Assembly (NCBI RefSeq): GCF_008364825.1
Contig: NZ_VTTO01000001.1
Span: forward strand, 124,001 to 188,000
Reading direction: 5' to 3'
DNA from: Azospirillum sp. B21
Lineage (GTDB): Bacteria; Pseudomonadota; Alphaproteobacteria; Azospirillales; Azospirillaceae
Length of the DNA stretch: 64,000 nucleotides
The notes beneath the pieces are model-generated. The model ran no database searches and was not told where the DNA came from. It worked only from the letters and a program-made list of their open reading frames with translations. Positions 1 through 8,303 of the stretch are shown in pieces. Position 1 is the first letter of the stretch. Each line of letters starts with the position of its first letter. A program made the translations under genes and the position numbers.

Positions 1-572
1 CCGGTCAGCTTGCGCAGCGCCTGGCTCATCAGGCGGGCGTGCAGGCCGACATGGCTGTCGCCCATCTCGCCTTCCAACTCGGCGCGCGGCACCAGCGCGG
101 CGACCGAGTCGACCACCAGCACGTCGATGGCGCCGGAGCGCACCAGCGTGTCGGCGATCTCCAGCGCCTGTTCGCCGGCATCCGGCTGGGAGATCAGCAG
201 TTCGTCGATGTTGACGCCCAGCTTGCGGGCATAGGACGGGTCGAGCGCATGCTCCGCGTCGACGAAGGCGCAGGTGCCGCCGGCCTTCTGGGCCTGGGCG
301 ATGGCGTGCAACGCCAGCGTGGTCTTGCCCGAGCTTTCCGGCCCGTAAATCTCGATGATGCGGCCCTTCGGCAGGCCGCCGATACCCAGCGCGATGTCGA
401 GACCCAGGGAGCCGGTGGAAATGACCTCCGTCTCGACCGAGTTCTCACGGGCGCCGAGCTTCATGATCGAGCCCTTGCCGAACGCACGTTCGATCTGGCT
501 CAGGGCGGCATCGAGCGCCTTCTGCTTGTCCATGGAATCCTTCTCGACCAAACGAAGCTGTGCGGACGACAT
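1..572 (-). CDS. recA: RecA recombinase, N-terminal 190 residues (cut by window edge)
   Basis: RecA is the ATP-dependent strand-exchange protein of homologous recombination, and it triggers LexA self-cleavage in the SOS response. The visible part has the Walker A loop GPESSGKTT at residues 77-85 and the core segments VDAEHALDP and [15 protein letters not shown]. The 3' part lies outside the window. I chose the ATG at 572; a second in-frame ATG at 533 ([11 protein letters not shown]) is where many homologues begin, so the 13 extra residues are uncertain. The gene lies downstream of cckA on the same strand, but has its own promoter with a probable SOS site (625-652). Confidence 0.97.
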   Translation of the reverse strand, partial: MSSAQLRLVEKDSMDKQKALDAALSQIERAFGKGSIMKLGARENSVETEVISTGSLGLDIALGIGGLPKGRIIEIYGPESSGKTTLALHAIAQAQKAGGTCAFVDAEHALDPSYARKLGVNIDELLISQPDAGEQALEIADTLVRSGAIDVLVVDSVAALVPRAELEGEMGDSHVGLHARLMSQALRKLT

Positions 573-624
573 GCCCGGTACCCCTCTCTTAGAACACACG
601 GTCGGCGCTCTTGCAACGAGGCTG

Positions 625-652
625 AATGTACTCTCTTCGTTCTCATTTGCAA
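625..652 (-). promoter_or_regulatory. recA promoter overlapping a LexA-like (SOS) box
   Basis: Read on the minus strand there is TTGCAA (652-647), a 16-base spacer and TACATT (630-625), about 50 bases before the recA ATG. Overlapping it at 628-642 is GTAC-N7-GTTC in plus orientation, a 7 of 8 match to the alphaproteobacterial LexA consensus GTTC-N7-GTTC. A second 7 of 8 match, GTTG-N7-GTTC, lies further upstream at 661-675. LexA control of recA is general knowledge; use of these exact sites is inferred. Confidence 0.55.
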
Positions 653-736
653 GGGCTGATGTTGCCTGTGCGTTCCTATTTTACGGGGGATTTCCGGGCC
701 CGTTTTCGCGAACGAATTTGTATCTCCACCGGTCCC

Positions 737-3304
737 TCACCGCGCGTCGCGGATGACCTCCTTCACCTTGGAGGCCAGCTGCTTCAGCGAGAAGGGTTTG
801 GGCAGGAAATGGGCGACTTCGACGCCGTCGATCTCGCCCAGACGGTCCTCGGCATAGCCGGAGATGAAGATCACCCGCATCTCCGGGCGCAGCTTGCGGA
901 CATGGCGGGCCAGCGTCGGACCGTCCATCTGGGGCATCACCACGTCGGTGATCAGCAGGTCGATGGACGCGCCGTTGGTCTCGATCTGCTGCAGCGCCGC
1001 CTCTCCGTTCTTCGCCTCCAGCACCTGATAGCCCTTGTTGCGCAACGCGCGGGCGGAGAAGACGCGCACCGCGTCCTCGTCCTCGACCAGCAGGATGGTG
1101 CCGGTGCCGGTCAGGTCGCTGCCGCGGCGCTCACGCGGCTCCGCCGTATCGACGGGGCGCAGTTCGCCCTGATGGTGCGGCAGCAGGATGGTGAAGGTCG
1201 TCCCCTCCCCCACCGCCGAATCGACCAGCACGAAGCCGCCGGTCTGCCGCACAATGCCATAGACGGTCGACAGGCCGAGCCCGGTGCCCGACCCGACCTC
1301 CTTGGTCGTGTAGAAGGGCTCGAAGATGCGCTGCAGATTCTCCCGCGCGATGCCGCAGCCGGTGTCGATCACGTCGATGGAGACGTAGCTGCCGGGCGGC
1401 ACCGTCTCATGCTCCCGCCGTTCGGGCTGGGTGACGATGTAGTTGGTGGTGTTGATGGTCAGCTTGCCGCCGCCGGCCATGGCGTCGCGGGCATTGACCA
1501 CCAGATTGATGATGACCTGCTCCAGCTGGTTCTGATCGACCTTGACCAGCCCCAGGTCGCGGCCGTGGATCATCTTCAATTCGATGTTCTCGCCGATCAG
1601 CCGGCGCAGCAGGTTCGCCAACTCCGCCAGCACATCGGTGACGTTGATGACGCGCGGCTGAAGGGTCTGCTGGCGCGAGAAGGCCAGAAGCTGCCGCACC
1701 AGGTTGGCGGCGCGGTTGGCGTTCTGCTTGATCTGCATGATGTCGCTGAAGGACTGGTCGCCCGGCTTGTGCCGCAGCAGCAGCAGGTCGCAGAAGCCGA
1801 TCATCGCCGTCAGCAGGTTGTTGAAGTCGTGGGCGACGCCGCCGGCCAGCTGGCCGACCGCCTGCATCTTCTGCGACTGGGCGAACTGGGCCTCCAGGCT
1901 CTTGCGCTCGGTCATGTCGATGAAGTGCAGGATCAGGCCGACACCCAACCCATTCTTATCGGCCTGCCCGTTCTTCTCGGCCTCGCCGCGCCCATCCGTG
2001 CGCACCGGGTTGGCAAGGCGCCGGGCATAGAGCTGGGCCGTCAGTTCCCGGCCGCCGGACAGCCGGACCTCCAGCGGATGGGCCGGATCGGCGCCGCCCT
2101 GGACCGACTTCAGGCGGGCGGTCACCGCCTCGCGCTCCGCCGGGACGATCAGGTCGGCCATCGGGCGGTTGATGACGCTGCCGGCCTCGCTGCCGATCAG
2201 CGCCAGAAAGGCCTCGTTGCATTCCGTCAGTTGGCCGGTCTCGTCGACCAGCGCGATGCCGATCGGCGCATCCTCGAAGAAGCGCTGGAACCGCTGTTCG
2301 GACTGGCGCAGAGCCTCCTGCCATTCCCGTTCGGGCGACAGATCGCGCACCACCGACCGGGTGTGGATCGTCCCGTCGTCGGCATGCACAACGCTCTGTG
2401 CCACCGCCACCTGGAACCGGCGGCCGCGCAGCCCCACCATGGTCAGTTCGCCGCGCTGCTCGCCGCCGCCATGGTCGAACAGATCGTATGGTGCCGCGGA
2501 CTGCGGCGGAGCGGCCAGGATACCGTGGAGGCATGCCTCCCCATCGGTTAGATCACCGGGAAAGGCCTCCAGCCATTGGGCCAGGGTTGCGTTGACGAAC
2601 AGGAACTGGCCGTTCTGGTCGACGGAAAAGAAGCCGACCGGCGCATGTTCCATGAAATCGGCGAGCTTGGCCTGCTCGCGCAGCATCACATGCTCCAACT
2701 CGCGCCGCGCGGTGATGTCCTCGATCCGCCAATGGACGGAGCCGGCAAAACCGGGCACCGGCTGGCCCTGAACCTTGCGCCATTCCGGCGGATTGTGGTC
2801 CAGCGCCGGGATCGCCAGTTCGGCGGACGCCGCGGCTCCCGCCCGCACCCGTTCGCGCAGGCGGCGGAACTCGCGCGCGCTGTCGGGATCGTCGGAGAAC
2901 TGGCGTGCCAGCGCATCCAGCGGCCGTTCACCGCGGCGCCAGCCGGCAAGCTCGCGGAAAGCGGCATTGACGAAGACCACATCGTCGGCACCGTCGCAGA
3001 CCAGTTGGCCCGCGGGCATGCCTTCCAGCGCCCCGCCCAGCAGTGCGCCGATGCGCGCCGACCGCCGGACGACGGCGATGCTGCGGCCGATCAGCAGGGC
3101 GACGCCCGCTGCCGCCAGCACCGCTCCCGTCCATCCGATCTCTTCCCGGTCCAGCAGCAGGCCGGCGGCAAGGACCAGCAGCCCGGCCGGCGCCAGACAG
3201 TACTGGAGCAGCATCAAAGGCCCGCCGGACGGTGCCGCGCGGTTGACTGCGTTGCGTGCGGTGTCGGAAAGGGAAGTCGAATCGTCCACCAGATCTCCAG
3301 GCAC
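737..3304 (-). CDS. cckA: Hybrid sensor histidine kinase CckA
   Basis: CckA is the membrane-bound hybrid kinase that, in alphaproteobacteria, passes phosphate through ChpT to CtrA and so governs cell cycle and flagellar transcription. The 855-residue product has two N-terminal membrane segments, PAS-type sensing regions, and a HisKA domain with the phospho-accepting His492 in GGVAHDFNNLL. An HATPase with GTGLGLSTVYG follows, then a C-terminal receiver with Asp787 in LLITDVVMPQMDG. The start at 3304 is a GTG; a GTG at 3289 preceded by GGAG is an alternative. Its position between flagellar genes and recA is typical of Rhodospirillales. The symbol rests on domain order and context. Confidence 0.92.
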   Translation of the reverse strand: MPGDLVDDSTSLSDTARNAVNRAAPSGGPLMLLQYCLAPAGLLVLAAGLLLDREEIGWTGAVLAAAGVALLIGRSIAVVRRSARIGALLGGALEGMPAGQLVCDGADDVVFVNAAFRELAGWRRGERPLDALARQFSDDPDSAREFRRLRERVRAGAAASAELAIPALDHNPPEWRKVQGQPVPGFAGSVHWRIEDITARRELEHVMLREQAKLADFMEHAPVGFFSVDQNGQFLFVNATLAQWLEAFPGDLTDGEACLHGILAAPPQSAAPYDLFDHGGGEQRGELTMVGLRGRRFQVAVAQSVVHADDGTIHTRSVVRDLSPEREWQEALRQSEQRFQRFFEDAPIGIALVDETGQLTECNEAFLALIGSEAGSVINRPMADLIVPAEREAVTARLKSVQGGADPAHPLEVRLSGGRELTAQLYARRLANPVRTDGRGEAEKNGQADKNGLGVGLILHFIDMTERKSLEAQFAQSQKMQAVGQLAGGVAHDFNNLLTAMIGFCDLLLLRHKPGDQSFSDIMQIKQNANRAANLVRQLLAFSRQQTLQPRVINVTDVLAELANLLRRLIGENIELKMIHGRDLGLVKVDQNQLEQVIINLVVNARDAMAGGGKLTINTTNYIVTQPERREHETVPPGSYVSIDVIDTGCGIARENLQRIFEPFYTTKEVGSGTGLGLSTVYGIVRQTGGFVLVDSAVGEGTTFTILLPHHQGELRPVDTAEPRERRGSDLTGTGTILLVEDEDAVRVFSARALRNKGYQVLEAKNGEAALQQIETNGASIDLLITDVVMPQMDGPTLARHVRKLRPEMRVIFISGYAEDRLGEIDGVEVAHFLPKPFSLKQLASKVKEVIRDAR

Positions 3305-3383
3305 CAGAACCCCAAGCCCCCAATGTCACAGCGCACGAAGGTCAGTCGTCCCACCCGGTGCCGTCAACCGTTCCAGGCGCGCA

Positions 3384-4460
3384 TCAGTTGCGCAGCGACC
3401 GCCCTTTCAGCTTGAAGACATAGGTAATGACTTCGGCGACCGCCCGATAGTGCTCGGATGGAACTTCTTCGTCGATATCGCATGCGGCATAGAGCGCACG
3501 GGCGAGAGGCGGGTTTTCTATGACCGGGACGTTGTTCGATTCGGCGATCTCGCGAATCTTGAAGGCGACCTGATCCACACCCTTCGCCAGCACCAGCGGC
3601 GCGCCCATTTGGCTGGGATCGTATTTCAGGGCCACCGCGAAGTGGGTCGGGTTGGTGACCACCACATCGGCATTGGGCACGGCGGCCATCATGCGTTTGC
3701 GCGCGCGTTCGAAGCGAAGCTGGCGGATGCGGCCCTTGACCACGGGATCGCCCTCGGCCTGCTTGTGCTCGTCCTTCACCTCCTGCTTCGTCATCTTCAT
3801 CTTCTTGTCGAACTGGGTCTTCTGCCACAGGAAGTCCCCGGCGGCGATGAAGGTCAGGACGACGAGGACCCAGATCAGCAGGCGGTGCGCCAGACTGTCG
3901 ATCTGCAGCAGCATCGCGATCATGTCGATGCCGATATAGGTTTCCACAGCCCCAAACATCGGCTTCAGCGCCATGTAGGCGACGCCGCCGACCACCGCCA
4001 GCTTGGCGATGCTCTTCAACAGCTCCACCCCCTGGTTGGCCTTGAACAGGTTCATCAGACCGGGCAGCGGATTCAGCTTGGAGAATTTCGGTTCGATCAG
4101 CTTCCAGGAGACATTGAAGCCGATCTGCCCAAGGGTCGAGAGCACACCGGCCACGACGAACAGCAGGATCGGCAGCCACAGGGCCCACATGGCATCAGCC
4201 ATCACTCGGAACAGCAGCGCACCGACCCCGGCGCGGTCGAAGGTGATCTGATCCAGGTTCTCGAAGTAGTAGTTCAGGCGGAAGACCATCCCCTTCATCG
4301 TGCCGGGCAGAATGGCGACCAGCACGACCAGCATCGCCGCAACCATCAACCAGTTCGCGGCCTCGCGGGTCATCGCGAACTGGCCCTGTTTGTGGGCCTC
4401 TTCCAGTTTCTTGGATGTCGGGTCCTCTGTTTTGGAGGATTCGTCCGCATCTTCCGACAT
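3384..4460 (-). CDS. flhB: Flagellar type III export switch protein FlhB
   Basis: FlhB is an inner-membrane part of the flagellar export gate and switches secretion from rod/hook to filament substrates. The 358-residue product starts with a charged cytoplasmic stretch, has four hydrophobic segments and ends in the cytoplasmic domain. The autocleavage motif NPTH begins at Asn270 (NPTHFAVALKYD), matching the position in well-studied FlhB. It is 13 bases downstream of fliR in the same operon. A separate protein resembling only the FlhB C-terminal domain is encoded at 7110, so this genome has two such domains within 4 kb. Confidence 0.97.
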   Translation of the reverse strand: MSEDADESSKTEDPTSKKLEEAHKQGQFAMTREAANWLMVAAMLVVLVAILPGTMKGMVFRLNYYFENLDQITFDRAGVGALLFRVMADAMWALWLPILLFVVAGVLSTLGQIGFNVSWKLIEPKFSKLNPLPGLMNLFKANQGVELLKSIAKLAVVGGVAYMALKPMFGAVETYIGIDMIAMLLQIDSLAHRLLIWVLVVLTFIAAGDFLWQKTQFDKKMKMTKQEVKDEHKQAEGDPVVKGRIRQLRFERARKRMMAAVPNADVVVTNPTHFAVALKYDPSQMGAPLVLAKGVDQVAFKIREIAESNNVPVIENPPLARALYAACDIDEEVPSEHYRAVAEVITYVFKLKGRSLRN

Positions 4461-4473
4461 CGGCGTCCTCCCT

Positions 4474-5244
4474 CTACAGCGGCTTCAGCAGCTCGATGAA
4501 GCTCGATTCGAACCGCGACAGCCAGAACAGCATCATGGCGCCCAGAGTCAGTGCGAACAGGAACAGTCCCAACAGCACCTGGACGGATGTGAAGATCTGG
4601 AACACCTGCACCTGCGGCGCCAGCTTGTTCAGCAGCCCGAGCGCCAGCGCGAACAGGATGCCGGTGATCAGGAAGGGGGCGGACATCTGAACCCCCAGCA
4701 GGAAGGTCTTCGACACCAGCTGCCCGATCACGTTCGCCATGTCGTCCACCGGAATCGCCGCTCCCGGCGTGAAGGTGACGTAGCTGTCGACCACTGCCAT
4801 GATCAGCAGATGATGCAGGTCGGTCACGAACAGCAGGAGCAGTCCCAGCCAGCCCATCAGCGCGCCCGGCAGCGAGCCCGCAGTGGCCAGCGCCGGGTTG
4901 AAGATCTGGGCATTGGCCAAGCCGCTCTGCAGGCTGATGATGGTTCCGGCGACTTCCAGCGTTCCCATCAGCAGCCGCGCGATGGTGCCGAGGAAGATGC
5001 CGATTGTCATCTCGCCCGCCGCCAGCACCACAAGCTGAAAGGGACCGCCGGGCATTGGCGGCAGTTGCGGCCGGATCACCGGCGCCACCAGCACGCTGAC
5101 CGCCAGCGCGAACAGCAGACGCGTGCGTGGGGTGATGAAGGCGTCGCCGATGGTCGGCATCACGCTGAAGGCGGTGCCGACCCGCAGGAAGACCAACATC
5201 CAGACGAAGATCTGCTCGCCCAGAAGCTGCTGAAGAACGTTCAT
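4474..5244 (-). CDS. fliR: Flagellar export apparatus protein FliR
   Basis: FliR is a core membrane subunit of the flagellar type III export gate, forming a ring with FliP and FliQ. The product has 256 residues, the usual length, and is almost wholly hydrophobic with about six membrane segments. The early segment FVWMLVFLRVGTAFSVMP is characteristic of the family. Its ATG overlaps the fliQ stop codon (ATGA, 5241-5244), so the two are likely translationally coupled. flhB follows after 13 bases. No unusual feature was seen. Confidence 0.96.
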   Translation of the reverse strand: MNVLQQLLGEQIFVWMLVFLRVGTAFSVMPTIGDAFITPRTRLLFALAVSVLVAPVIRPQLPPMPGGPFQLVVLAAGEMTIGIFLGTIARLLMGTLEVAGTIISLQSGLANAQIFNPALATAGSLPGALMGWLGLLLLFVTDLHHLLIMAVVDSYVTFTPGAAIPVDDMANVIGQLVSKTFLLGVQMSAPFLITGILFALALGLLNKLAPQVQVFQIFTSVQVLLGLFLFALTLGAMMLFWLSRFESSFIELLKPL

Positions 5245-5600
5245 CCGCCCGCCGCGGCCGCGGTCGGCGCCGGGGCCGGCGTTATGCCGGTGCCCGGCGT
5301 GAAGGGTGCGCCGCCATTGTCGTGGGCGCCGACGCCGATGGCGACGATGCGGTCGGCAACCTCATGCTCGAAGAACTCGGTCAGCTTGCCCAGCATGAAG
5401 GGCATCAGCAGGATGCTCAGCCCGAAAACAAGCATCACCTTCGGCACCATGGCCAGGGTCTGTTCGCTGATCTGCGTGACGGCCTGGAAGATCGAGATCA
5501 CGGTGCCGAGAAGCATCATGATGACGAGAATCGGCCCGCACACGATCACCAGTGTGACAATCGAGGTGCGGCAAAGCTCGATGACTTCGGTCTCGCTCAT
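5241..5600 (-). CDS. fliQ: Flagellar export apparatus protein FliQ
   Basis: FliQ is a small two-helix membrane subunit of the flagellar export gate. The family core runs from MSETEVIELCR through two hydrophobic segments to about residue 88. I chose the ATG at 5600 because family members start at this motif; an in-frame start at 5654 would add 18 residues of poor character. The protein has 119 residues, about 30 more than usual, because of a Pro/Ala/Gly-rich tail (GTGITPAPAPTAAAAGG). The tail is probably a lineage-specific extension. The stop overlaps fliR. Confidence 0.94.
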   Translation of the reverse strand: MSETEVIELCRTSIVTLVIVCGPILVIMMLLGTVISIFQAVTQISEQTLAMVPKVMLVFGLSILLMPFMLGKLTEFFEHEVADRIVAIGVGAHDNGGAPFTPGTGITPAPAPTAAAAGG

Positions 5601-5657
5601 GACGATGGTTGCTTCGGTGCAGGCTGCTTCGATGCGGTTGTGAAGGACGGCCAACCG

Positions 5658-5957
5658 TCACATCGGCATGCGCAGGATTTCCTGATAGGCGTTCAGAACC
5701 TTGTCGCGAACGGCGGTGACGGTCTGCAGCGTCACCTCGGCGTTGGTCACGGCCTGGACCACCTCGTTCAGGTCGGCCTTGCCGACGGAGGCGAGCGCCG
5801 ACATGTCCTCGTTCTTCTTCAAGGTGCCGATGGTCTCCTTGGCCGCCTGTTCCAGCACATCGCCGAAGGAGGCGCCGTCGCGCGCGGCAAGGCCGGGCCC
5901 AGTCGTCTTGGCGGCGGTGGTGGCGTAGGCCGCAGCGGCGTTCAGCGGATTGATCAT
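5658..5957 (-). CDS. fliE: Flagellar hook-basal body protein FliE
   Basis: FliE is the small basal-body protein that joins the MS ring to the proximal rod and is needed for rod export. The 99-residue product has the typical end, with ADLNEVVQAVTNAEVTLQTV followed by VRDKVLNAYQEILRMPM. This matches the family's C-terminal helix and terminal Met-Pro-Met. It lies between fliQ and flgC on the same strand, the standard order in alphaproteobacteria. Its ATG is followed by INPLNAAAAYA, a normal FliE-like beginning. Confidence 0.95.
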   Translation of the reverse strand: MINPLNAAAAYATTAAKTTGPGLAARDGASFGDVLEQAAKETIGTLKKNEDMSALASVGKADLNEVVQAVTNAEVTLQTVTAVRDKVLNAYQEILRMPM

Positions 5958-6006
5958 GGCGGCGGTTCCGGTCGGTCAGGGAGATGGAGCGATGGGACGG
6001 GAGAAA

Positions 6007-6417
6007 TCAGGCGCGCAGAATGTCGATGGTGCGGGTCAGCATCTGGCGCGCGGTATCGATGGCCGACAGGTTCGCTTCGTAGCTGCGTTGGGCCTCGCGC
6101 ATGTCCATCGCCTCGACCAGCGAATTGACGTTGGGCAGCAGGACGTAACCCTCGGCGTCGGCCGACGGGTGGGACGGGTCGTAGCGGCGCTGGAAGTCGC
6201 CCTTGTCGACGCCGACCTTGGCGACGCGGACCTTGTCCACGTCCATCGCCCGGTCCAGCTCGTTCTTGAAGATCACCGTCTTGCGGCGATAGGGCAGATC
6301 GCCCGGCGTTTCCGCCGTGGTGTTGGCGTTGGCCAGATTCTCCGCAATGACCTTCAGGCGCGTGCCCTGAGCCTTCAGGCCCGAGGCGGATACCGCCATC
6401 GACTTGTAGAGATCCAT
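6007..6417 (-). CDS. flgC: Flagellar basal-body proximal rod protein FlgC
   Basis: FlgC is one of the proximal rod subunits of the flagellum. The N-terminus MDLYKSMAVSASGLKAQ with LKVIAENLANANTT is the rod-protein signature, and the C-terminal helix carries EAMDMREAQRSYEANL. I chose the ATG at 6417 because GAGGAGG lies about 8 bases upstream; the longer frame from 6444 would read through that ribosome binding site. The product has 136 residues, as expected. It sits between flgB and fliE in the same operon. Confidence 0.96.
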   Translation of the reverse strand: MDLYKSMAVSASGLKAQGTRLKVIAENLANANTTAETPGDLPYRRKTVIFKNELDRAMDVDKVRVAKVGVDKGDFQRRYDPSHPSADAEGYVLLPNVNSLVEAMDMREAQRSYEANLSAIDTARQMLTRTIDILRA

Positions 6418-6471
6418 AGCAACAGCCTCCTCGAACGCCCGCAAACCCTAAACGACCGCAAACAAAGCCGG

Positions 6472-6876
6472 TCAGCCGCCGGAGCGGATCGCCGACTTGA
6501 TCATCGTGACCTGCTTTTTGTACAGGTTGGTGATGGTCTGGTAATCCATCGCGTTCTGACCCATCCGCATCATCTGCTCTTCCAGGACGACGTTGTTGCC
6601 GTCCGGCGCCGTCTCGTACGGGTCGCGCACCTTCTGTTCCTTGGCGAGGCCGCCGGGACCGCGGGTGCCGGCCAGATGGGACGGATCGGTGGCCGCCGGG
6701 GTCAGCCGCCGGTTGTCGCTCAGCGCGTCACGGAAGCTGAAGGACTTCAGGTCGCGGCTCTTGTACTCGGGCGTGTTGGCGTTGGCGATGTTCTGCGAGA
6801 TGACTTCCTGACGCTGGGTCAGCCAGTCCATCTTGCGTGACATCAGCTTGAAGATGCCGAGATTTCCGAGGTCCAT
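6472..6876 (-). CDS. flgB: Flagellar basal-body rod protein FlgB
   Basis: FlgB is the proximal rod subunit nearest the MS ring. The product begins MDLGNLGIFKLMSRKMDWL and contains the rod motif EVISQNIANANTPEYKSRDL. It ends with a helix (YKKQVTMIKSAIRSGG) like other FlgB proteins. I chose the ATG at 6876 (134 residues) because homologues begin with this motif; an upstream GTG at 6909 would add 11 residues. It is the first gene of the minus-strand flagellar run ending with flhB. A 10-base direct repeat lies just upstream (6912-6935). Confidence 0.95.
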   Translation of the reverse strand: MDLGNLGIFKLMSRKMDWLTQRQEVISQNIANANTPEYKSRDLKSFSFRDALSDNRRLTPAATDPSHLAGTRGPGGLAKEQKVRDPYETAPDGNNVVLEEQMMRMGQNAMDYQTITNLYKKQVTMIKSAIRSGG

Positions 6877-6911
6877 GGCCCTGATCCCGTCCTTGATGCC
6901 TCCGGTCACGC

Positions 6912-6935
6912 CGACCGACGCAAAACGACCGACGC
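6912..6935 (-). promoter_or_regulatory. Tandem 10-base direct repeat upstream of flgB
   Basis: CGACCGACGC occurs at 6912-6921 and again at 6926-6935, separated by AAAA, giving a 14-base period. It lies 36-60 bases before the chosen flgB start and in the gap between divergent flagellar transcription units. It may bind a flagellar activator, but I recognise no known consensus. It partly overlaps the longer alternative flgB frame only at its edge. Confidence 0.3.
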
Positions 6936-7109
6936 CAAACCTCCGGCAGAATAGCCATTGGAAGGCCGCACTCCCAATCGTCGCCGGTTTGCGTTAACGA
7001 AGAGTGAATCCCGGCAATCGCCAGTCGCACCGGCGGACCGCCTTTACAGTTCGTTAAGCCTACCGGTCCAGGATGCGGGCCAGGAAGGACCCCTTGAAAA
7101 GGCCGCCTT

Positions 7110-7505
7110 TTGTCCGCGCAGTCCCGCTCCCCCGCATCGAAGCCGGCCGGTACGCCACCGCGCCCGTCCGGGCCCATGCCTGCGCGGCGTCCGGTTGCCG
7201 TCGCGCTGAAATACGAACTGGGGACCCAGACCCTGCCGCGGATCGTCGCCACCGGCAAGGGAACGGTCGCGGAGCAGATCCTGGAGGTCGCCTTCGCCAA
7301 CGGCGTCAAGGTGCGCGAGGATGCCGATCTGGTGGAGATCCTGTCGGCGATCGAGGTCGACAGCGACATTCCGGTGGAGGCCATCGCCGCCGTGGCCGAG
7401 GTCCTTGCCTACGTCTACCGCGCGAACGGCACCCTGCCGCCGGAACCGCAGCCGGAAGAACCTGCCAAGCCCATGGCCGCCACGCATATGGAGGACAAGC
7501 CGTGA
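7110..7505 (+). CDS. Stand-alone FlhB C-terminal domain-like protein
   Basis: The 131-residue product resembles only the cytoplasmic C-terminal domain of FlhB/YscU exporters (RPVAVALKYELGTQTLPRI, then GVKVREDADLVEIL and IAAVAEVLAYVYRAN). It has no membrane segments and lacks the NPTH autocleavage motif. Such proteins are known near flagellar genes in several bacteria and may partly replace or modulate the FlhB cytoplasmic domain; the role here is inferred. The track-length start is a TTG preceded by AAAAGG; an ATG at 7176 right before the domain is an alternative. The stop overlaps the next gene's GTG (GTGA). Confidence 0.85.
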   Translation: MSAQSRSPASKPAGTPPRPSGPMPARRPVAVALKYELGTQTLPRIVATGKGTVAEQILEVAFANGVKVREDADLVEILSAIEVDSDIPVEAIAAVAEVLAYVYRANGTLPPEPQPEEPAKPMAATHMEDKP

Positions 7506-7903
7506 CCCGTCCGCCATCCCCTCCCCGCTCTCCTCAGGATGCCTTTTCCGTCGCAGAACTCACCCAACGGGCGGCAAGCCTCGGTGCCGCCCTGGAAGAG
7601 GCGCGGGCGGAGGCGGAAGCCGGCGTGCTGATCGACCTTGCCGGGCTGGAGGACCGCGTCGCCCGCCTCTGCGCCGAGGCGGAGGGGATGCCGCACAGCG
7701 AGGCGCGGGCCTTGCTCGGCCCGCTCGGCAACCTCGTCGCCGCCTTGGATCCACTGGCTGCCGCCCTGGCCGACCAGCAGGCCAAGCGTGAGCATTCCAT
7801 CGCCGCCGCACTGGCGGGGCGCGACGATCCGCACACCGCCCGACAGCGCGCCGCCGCCGCCTATGGGCGTACCGGCCCCGGCCGCACAGACGAACTGCCC
7901 TGA
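7502..7903 (+). CDS. Unknown 133-residue helical protein in flagellar operon
   Basis: I do not recognise a family. The frame starts at a GTG whose last bases form the stop of the preceding FlhB-like gene, and fliO begins 22 bases after it, so it belongs to this operon. The protein is Ala/Glu/Arg-rich and mostly predicted helical, with no signal peptide, membrane segment or Cys. Size and context would fit a small export chaperone or a FlgN/FliT-like helper, but no motif shows that. Confidence 0.7.
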   Translation: MTRPPSPPRSPQDAFSVAELTQRAASLGAALEEARAEAEAGVLIDLAGLEDRVARLCAEAEGMPHSEARALLGPLGNLVAALDPLAAALADQQAKREHSIAAALAGRDDPHTARQRAAAAYGRTGPGRTDELP

Positions 7904-7925
7904 TTAGAGAAAGCCTGCCGCTCCC

Positions 7926-8303
7926 ATGGATCTCGACCAGTATATCCGTTTCCTGATGGCGCTATTCTTCGTGGTGGCGCTGATCATGGTCGTCGCCTGG
8001 GTGATGCGCCGCGTCGGCATGGCCAGCGGCACCGTGCGCGGCCGCGCCCGCCAGCGCCGGCTGAGCGTGGTAGAGGCGCTGCCGATCGACGCCAAGCGAC
8101 GGCTGGTTCTGATCCGCCGCGATGACCGCGAGCATCTGATCCTGCTGAGCGCCAACGGCGACCTGCTGATCGACAGCGCGCCGGCCGGCGGCTTCGACAG
8201 CGCGTTGGCCAAGTCGGCCGACACGGCACCCGCCGCTTCGCCCGCCGCCCCGCCCGCCGCCCCGCCCGCCGCCGCAGTCGCGGCGGGGAGCCAGCCGCAA
8301 TGA
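7926..8303 (+). CDS. fliO: Flagellar biosynthetic protein FliO
   Basis: FliO is a small membrane protein that helps assemble the FliP ring of the flagellar export gate. The 125-residue product has a single membrane segment (FLMALFFVVALIMVVAWVM) near the N-terminus. A cytoplasmic domain with RRLSVVEALPIDAKRRLVLI and DREHLILLS follows, typical of FliO. The tail is Pro/Ala-rich and low in complexity. The stop overlaps the fliP ATG by four bases. Identification rests on the domain and the fliO-fliP order. Confidence 0.9.
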   Translation: MDLDQYIRFLMALFFVVALIMVVAWVMRRVGMASGTVRGRARQRRLSVVEALPIDAKRRLVLIRRDDREHLILLSANGDLLIDSAPAGGFDSALAKSADTAPAASPAAPPAAPPAAAVAAGSQPQ

